Origin: Treponema sp.
GTDB lineage: Bacteria; Spirochaetota; Spirochaetia; Treponematales; Treponemataceae
Direction: 5' to 3'
Assembly: GCA_022510905.1 (NCBI GenBank)
Contig: JAFLSN010000011.1
Coordinates: 1-64,000, forward strand
DNA: 64,000 nt
A model generated the notes under the pieces. The model worked only from the letters and a program-made list of their open reading frames with translations. It did no database searches and had not been told where the DNA came from. The first letter of the stretch is position 1. Each line of letters opens with the position of its first letter. Positions 60,275-64,000 of the stretch are shown piece by piece. The translations under genes were made by a program, and so were the position numbers.

Positions 60275-61609
60275 CTAGGCGTTGTGTTCTGGCACAAGCA
60301 CCCATGTGTCTTTAAATCCACCGCCCTGCGATGAGTTCACGATAAAACTGCTTGAATTGCGCGAAAACCGCGTTAAGCCGCTAGGCCACACCTGCACGGT
60401 TTTTCCGTACAGCACAAATGCGCGGAGGTCTGCCTTGCGCTCAACCTGTTTTCCTTCATCCATGATTGGCAGGTCTTTAAAATCAATCACTTCTTGCGCA
60501 ATCCATCGGCGCGGCTGAGTTTTAATCAGCTCTGCCATTTCAGAAAGCTTTTCGTTATCCATGTCGCGGCCGAACAATACTCCGTAACCACCAGCTTCTG
60601 CCACATCTTTGATAACAAGCTTTTTTAAGTTTGCAAGCACATATGATTTGTCCTCTTCATAAAACGGAAGATATGTTGGCGCGTTGCGCAGAATGGGTTC
60701 CTGTTTTAAATAATACTGAATCATTTTCGGCACAAAATAGTATATGCCTTTGTCATCGGCGACACCGTTTCCAGGCGCGTTTATGAGCGCAATGTTCCCC
60801 GCGCGGTATGCGTCCATAATGCCAGGAATGCCAATAAGCGATTCCGACAAAAACGTAAGCGGATCAAGATAGTCATCGCTGATACGCCGGTAGATTGCGC
60901 CAACACGTTCTTTGCCGCCGAATGTCTTGCAGTAAGCCACGTTGTTTTCTACAAACAGGTCGCCGGGCTGGGCAAGAACGCTGTCAGTCTGCTCCGCGAG
61001 GTAGGCGTGTTCAAAATATGCCGCATTGTAACGTCCCGGCGTATAAATCACATTGATGCCTCCACGGTTCATGTCATCAAACACATCTTTGAGCATGATG
61101 CCATAGTTGCGGTTGTCAACGATGTGGTTTTGCACAAATGTGTCCGGGCTGCACTTACGGCTCAGTCCACGCACAATCAGAGGATACGAAGCGCCCGATG
61201 GAATGCGAAGATTGTCTTCAAGCACAAACCAGCTGCCATCTTTTGCCTGCACCAAATCAATACCGGAAATGTGACTGTAAATTCCGTGCGCCGGAAAAAT
61301 CCCTTCACATTGCGCAAGATACCCGGAAGAAGAAAACACAAAATCCTCAGGCACCACGCCATCGGCAATGATTTGTTTTTTTGAATAAATGTCTGAAAGA
61401 AAAAGATTGAGTGCAATAACCCGCTGCGCAAGCCCCTCGGAAAGCTGTTGCCAATCTTTTGAAGATATAATGCGCGGAATTGGGTCAAACGGAAACAGCC
61501 GTTCATTAAAAATTCCGTTTTTATAAATGCCGAATTTAACACCGTACCGCGCAAGCTGTTCGTTAATCAAGCCCGCATTGCCGATAAGATGCTGCAACAA
61601 GATTTCCAT
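60275..61609 (-). CDS. Circularly permuted ATP-grasp protein (predicted amidoligase)
   Basis: A 444-residue protein (DUF404/DUF407); the ATG at 61609 follows GAGGGCGAGGTT. Recognisable segments: YGVKFGIYKNGIFNERLFPF, FPAHGIYSHISGIDLVQAKD, WFVLEDNLRIPSGASYPLIV, RYNAAYFEHAYLAEQ, LINAPGNGVADDKGIYYFVP, VIKDVAEAGGYGVLFGRDMD and LRAFVLYGKTVQVWPSGLTR with the Mg/ATP-binding acidic residues. The family is predicted to form amide or peptide bonds using ATP. It leads the operon with alpha-E and transglutaminase genes. A terminator hairpin sits between its promoter and its ribosome binding site. Confidence 0.92.
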   Translation of the reverse strand: MEILLQHLIGNAGLINEQLARYGVKFGIYKNGIFNERLFPFDPIPRIISSKDWQQLSEGLAQRVIALNLFLSDIYSKKQIIADGVVPEDFVFSSSGYLAQCEGIFPAHGIYSHISGIDLVQAKDGSWFVLEDNLRIPSGASYPLIVRGLSRKCSPDTFVQNHIVDNRNYGIMLKDVFDDMNRGGINVIYTPGRYNAAYFEHAYLAEQTDSVLAQPGDLFVENNVAYCKTFGGKERVGAIYRRISDDYLDPLTFLSESLIGIPGIMDAYRAGNIALINAPGNGVADDKGIYYFVPKMIQYYLKQEPILRNAPTYLPFYEEDKSYVLANLKKLVIKDVAEAGGYGVLFGRDMDNEKLSEMAELIKTQPRRWIAQEVIDFKDLPIMDEGKQVERKADLRAFVLYGKTVQVWPSGLTRFSRNSSSFIVNSSQGGGFKDTWVLVPEHNA

Positions 61610-61642
61610 AACCTCGCCCTCCAGTAAATTGTGCAAACAGAC

Positions 61643-61680
61643 AAAAAAAAGACGTGGCCCCCCATCGGAACCACGTCTTT
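61643..61680 (-). terminator. Terminator-like hairpin in the leader of the ATP-grasp operon (attenuator candidate)
   Basis: On the minus strand AAAGACGTGG (61680-61671) pairs perfectly with CCACGTCTTT (61657-61648) over a 13-base loop and is followed by TTTTT. A good promoter lies just upstream (61697-61725) and the ATP-grasp start codon is ~35 bases downstream, so transcription of the operon would have to pass it. Alternatively it simply ends the glmS-glnA-ANTAR transcript. Confidence 0.8.
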
Positions 61681-61696
61681 GTGCTGTTCTATACCA

Positions 61697-61725
61697 ACCA
61701 TACCAGCACACAAAGAAAATGTCAA
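61697..61725 (-). promoter_or_regulatory. Promoter TTGACA-17-TATGGT upstream of the ATP-grasp leader
   Basis: Minus-strand TTGACA (61725-61720) and TATGGT (61702-61697), 17 bases apart. Predicted start is near 61690, only about 10 bases before the terminator stem at 61680. Confidence 0.6.
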
Positions 61726-61840
61726 TGTATATTTTACATGGAACGAATAAAACCAAAATACGGAAGGAGAAGGTTAGTTCAATTTAAAACTTACATATGC
61801 CTGAACCTTTGCAAAACAAAAAACGGTTGCATATCATGCC

Positions 61841-62410
61841 CTAATGCTCATAAGTGCGCAGGATATTTTCTGCGGTAACCAAACGGCTCTGGCGCAAATC
61901 CATGCTCTGTTTTTCGATATAGTGCTGGGCTTGCGGCTCCGTCATTTTAAGCACTTGAATGAGTACCAGTTTTGCGCGGTCAACAATGCGGATTTCTTCA
62001 ATTTTTTTTTGCAGCCGATGGTTTTCATTTTGCAGCAGCATCACGCGCCGCCTGCTCGCCGTGAGCAGTTTTACCGATTGATAAAAGAATTCCGGACTCA
62101 GCGGCTTTGGCAGCACGAACACGCCGGACTCTTCGACACTTGCATTTATGTCGTACAAATCCTCGGCGGGCACAATCAGTATAATTCCTGCACTTGTTTT
62201 TTCTGAGGCCATGAGCGAAAGGTCATCGCCCAATTCATCAGGAAGCGGAGTATCAATGATAATCAAATCAAAATCATTTTCAGTAATATCGCGCCGGGCT
62301 TCGGAACCATTTTGCGTTATGCTGATCCGTTTAATTTTTTCTGAACGCAGCAAATCAGAAATGATTCCCATGGTAGCGCTAGTATTGCTGACAATCAATA
62401 CATTATCCAT
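61841..62410 (-). CDS. ANTAR-domain response regulator (AmiR/NasR-type antiterminator)
   Basis: A 189-residue protein. Residues 1-120 form a receiver-like domain (VLIVSNTSATMGIISDLLRS, DFDLIIIDTPLPDELGDDLS, GVFVLPKPLS); an Asp is present at the expected phosphorylation region but acidic-pocket residues at the start are missing, so phosphorylation is doubtful. A coiled coil (LLQNENHRLQKKIEEIRIVD) leads to the ANTAR domain RAKLVLIQVLKMTEPQAQHY, IEKQSMDLRQSRLVTAENIL. ANTAR proteins bind RNA stem-loops and prevent formation of leader terminators. It starts 6 bases after the glnA stop, with the RBS (GGAG) inside glnA, so it should respond to nitrogen status. Confidence 0.9.
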   Translation of the reverse strand: MDNVLIVSNTSATMGIISDLLRSEKIKRISITQNGSEARRDITENDFDLIIIDTPLPDELGDDLSLMASEKTSAGIILIVPAEDLYDINASVEESGVFVLPKPLSPEFFYQSVKLLTASRRRVMLLQNENHRLQKKIEEIRIVDRAKLVLIQVLKMTEPQAQHYIEKQSMDLRQSRLVTAENILRTYEH

Positions 62411-62415
62411 GAAAG

Positions 62416-63681
62416 CTACAGCACTCCAAACTCAGGATTCTGCGCATGCTCCGAAAACTTTGCAAAAAAATCAAGCACTGTGCCTGAAAGCTGAGAGTGC
62501 ACAAAACGACTTTGCATGGCAAGATTCATCGCTTCTTCCAAAGATGAGGGAAGCATGGCAAGTTTTTTGAGTTCAGAATTTGAAGCGTTGTACAAATTCA
62601 AATCTGTTGCAGGTGGCAGCTCAAGTTTTTTTGCAACACCGTCAAGTCCGGCCGCAATAATAAGCGAAAGAGCAAGATACTGATTGCAGCTTGGATCCGG
62701 GGAACGGAGCTCCACACGCATGCCATCTCGATGTGCCGCCGGAATCCGAATGAGCTGGCTGCGGTTTTCACGGGACCAGCTTACATAGCGCGGAGCTTCG
62801 CATACTCCAAGGCGTTCATATGAATTGGGGAGCGGATTTAAAAACGCAGTGATGTCTCTGATATGAAAAAGAAGCCCCGCCACAAACGATTTTGCTTCCG
62901 GCTGGTTGGTGTCAAAAATATTCTCACCGTTTTTTTGCAGCGAAATATTGATATGCAGGCCGCTTCCGGCTTTGTCTGCGAATGGCTTGGGCAGGAACGA
63001 AGCAAAAAGCCCGTCTTGCGCCGCAATCGTTTTTACAGCAGTTTTGAATGTGGCAAAATTATCTGCCGCCTTTACCGCCGTGTTGTATTTAAAATCAATT
63101 TCGTTTTGTCCTGGTCCAGTTTCATGGTGACTGGTTTCCGGCTCAATGCCCATCTGCTCCAATGTAAAAATAATGTCGCGGCGAACATTTTCACCTTTGT
63201 CTAGCGGAGCTAAATCGCAGTACCCGGCGTTGTCATGTGGCACCATGGTGGGTGCTCCGTTTTCATCACGCTTGAACAGATAGAACTCGCATTCCGTGCC
63301 TATGTTTACAGTCAGACCAAAAGAAGCGGCCTGTTCCACTACATGCTGAAGCATGGTGCGCGTGTCGCCTTCAAACACGCTGCCGTCAGGATACCGGATG
63401 TTGCAGTACAAGCGCGCAACCCGCCCGCGTTGAGGGCGCCATGGCAGCACCGAAAGTGTTGATGGATCTGGCAGCAAAAACAAATCACTTTTTTCTGTAT
63501 GCAAAAATCCAGGAACCGCACTGCCATCAAAAGAAATGCCTTCATCAAATGCCCGCTTTAAAACGGACGGTTGCACAGAAATGCTTTTTATGGAGCCAAA
63601 AATGTCGGTAAAAAAAAGCTTTATAAATTTCACATCATTTTCTGAAACATACTGTAGCACTTCACTTTGTGAATATTCCAT
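62416..63681 (-). CDS. glnA: Glutamine synthetase (type I)
   Basis: A 421-residue protein; ATG after GGGAGTGGTGTT. Signatures: VKFIKLFFTDIFGSIKSISV, SFDGSAVPGFLHTEKSDLFL, GTECEFYLFKRDENG, HHETGPGQNEIDFKYN, KPFADKAGSGLHINISLQ, SRENRSQLIRIPA and RVELRSPDPSCNQYLALSLI. The adenylylation loop Tyr region is replaced (C-terminal SSLEEAMNLAMQ follows NLYNASNSEL), as in GSI-alpha enzymes that are controlled by feedback or regulators rather than adenylylation. It makes glutamine from glutamate and ammonium. It lies 39 bases after glmS and is coupled to the ANTAR gene. Confidence 0.96.
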   Translation of the reverse strand: MEYSQSEVLQYVSENDVKFIKLFFTDIFGSIKSISVQPSVLKRAFDEGISFDGSAVPGFLHTEKSDLFLLPDPSTLSVLPWRPQRGRVARLYCNIRYPDGSVFEGDTRTMLQHVVEQAASFGLTVNIGTECEFYLFKRDENGAPTMVPHDNAGYCDLAPLDKGENVRRDIIFTLEQMGIEPETSHHETGPGQNEIDFKYNTAVKAADNFATFKTAVKTIAAQDGLFASFLPKPFADKAGSGLHINISLQKNGENIFDTNQPEAKSFVAGLLFHIRDITAFLNPLPNSYERLGVCEAPRYVSWSRENRSQLIRIPAAHRDGMRVELRSPDPSCNQYLALSLIIAAGLDGVAKKLELPPATDLNLYNASNSELKKLAMLPSSLEEAMNLAMQSRFVHSQLSGTVLDFFAKFSEHAQNPEFGVL

Positions 63682-63720
63682 AACACCACTCCCATTTTAG
63701 AATTTTGTACGCCACACCGT

Positions 63721-64000
63721 TTATTCAACCGTTACAGATTTTGCCAGATTGCGAGGTTTGTCGGGGTCGTTTCCGCGCTGCACGGCACAATAATAAGCAA
63801 ACAGCTGTGCTGGAATAACAGCAAGCATTGCCGCAAACACAAAATCCGTTTTGGGAATGCGCACCACTTCGTCGGCAGTTTCTTTGAATGCCGTGCCATC
63901 GTCCTGCGTGATTACAAGTGTGGAAGCTCCGCGTGTTTTTACTTCAACAATATTGCTGGACAGTTTTTCGTACAGCTCGGGCACTGTTGCTGTTGCCACA
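63721..64000 (-). CDS. glmS: Glucosamine-6-phosphate synthase GlmS (C-terminal fragment, cut by window edge)
   Basis: Only the last ~92 residues are in the window. They show the end of the second SIS sugar-isomerase domain (FVFAAMLAVIPAQLFAYYCA) and the diagnostic C-terminus VQRGNDPDKPRNLAKSVTVE, which contributes to the active site. GlmS uses glutamine and fructose-6-phosphate to make glucosamine-6-phosphate for peptidoglycan. It continues beyond 64000 and is upstream of glnA in the same direction, so glutamine-using and glutamine-making genes share a transcript. Confidence 0.95.
   Translation of the reverse strand, partial: VATATVPELYEKLSSNIVEVKTRGASTLVITQDDGTAFKETADEVVRIPKTDFVFAAMLAVIPAQLFAYYCAVQRGNDPDKPRNLAKSVTVE

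Overview
The window reads as a chromosomal segment of a treponeme (order Spirochaetales). The strongest markers are a P83/100-family antigen (57041-58528), several lipoproteins with loose spirochaete-type lipoboxes, a cluster of M20 peptidase plus LpoB-like lipoprotein, and a LemA/TPM/TPM trio. I cannot name the species. There is no rRNA, tRNA, CRISPR array, prophage or intact insertion sequence; the DNA is mostly housekeeping operons separated by unusually repeat-rich intergenic spaces.

Layout. 1-5.3 kb: edge-cut membrane zinc peptidase, fructosamine-kinase-like gene, a 1.4 kb array of 33 units of 42 bp, a two-domain lipoprotein gene broken by an in-frame amber codon, and a second, degenerate array. 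5.3-12.2 kb: tex, then a coupled pair encoding a 980-residue lipoprotein and an outer-membrane barrel candidate. 12.3-18.9 kb (minus): an OmpA protein, then the operon ptsI-der-merR-rsm22. 19.4-21.3 kb: M20 hydrolase and LpoB-like lipoprotein. 21.3-22.7 kb: gene-free, with a possible transposase remnant and a third array (10 x 41 bp). 22.7-32.1 kb: an arabinan/arabinose block with a secreted GH51 enzyme, an ArsR-type regulator, two cytoplasmic GH51 arabinofuranosidases flanking a tiny Cys-rich protein, and L-arabinose isomerase. 32.4-44.5 kb: COG0523 metal chaperone, polA-coaE-SPOR-ybaK operon, hflK-hflC-membrane pseudokinase operon, citrate synthase. 44.7-58.5 kb: nitroreductase, sugar kinase, sirtuin, LemA/TPM genes, HAD phosphatase, cysK with an Rrf2 regulator, ABC-F ATPase, ArfB-like factor, P83/100. 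58.6-64 kb (minus): glmS-glnA-ANTAR regulator, then a leader terminator and the ATP-grasp/alpha-E/transglutaminase trio.

How genes work together. Extracellular arabinan is probably trimmed by the secreted GH51 enzyme, imported oligomers are cut by the two cytoplasmic GH51 enzymes, and AraA isomerises the arabinose; transporters, kinase and epimerase are not in the window. glmS and glnA consume and make glutamine, and the ANTAR protein directly coupled to glnA is a natural antiterminator candidate for the terminator-in-leader found just downstream.

Unexplained structure. (1) About 15 copies of one dispersed intergenic element, in a short ~52 bp and a long ~200-320 bp form, sit in nearly every larger gap. 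(2) Three unrelated arrays each place one dyad-symmetric core about every 41-43 bp, close to four helical turns. (3) Many genes have a good -10 box ending only about 5-9 bases before the start codon with no ribosome binding site, implying leaderless mRNAs. These three are the observations most worth following up.
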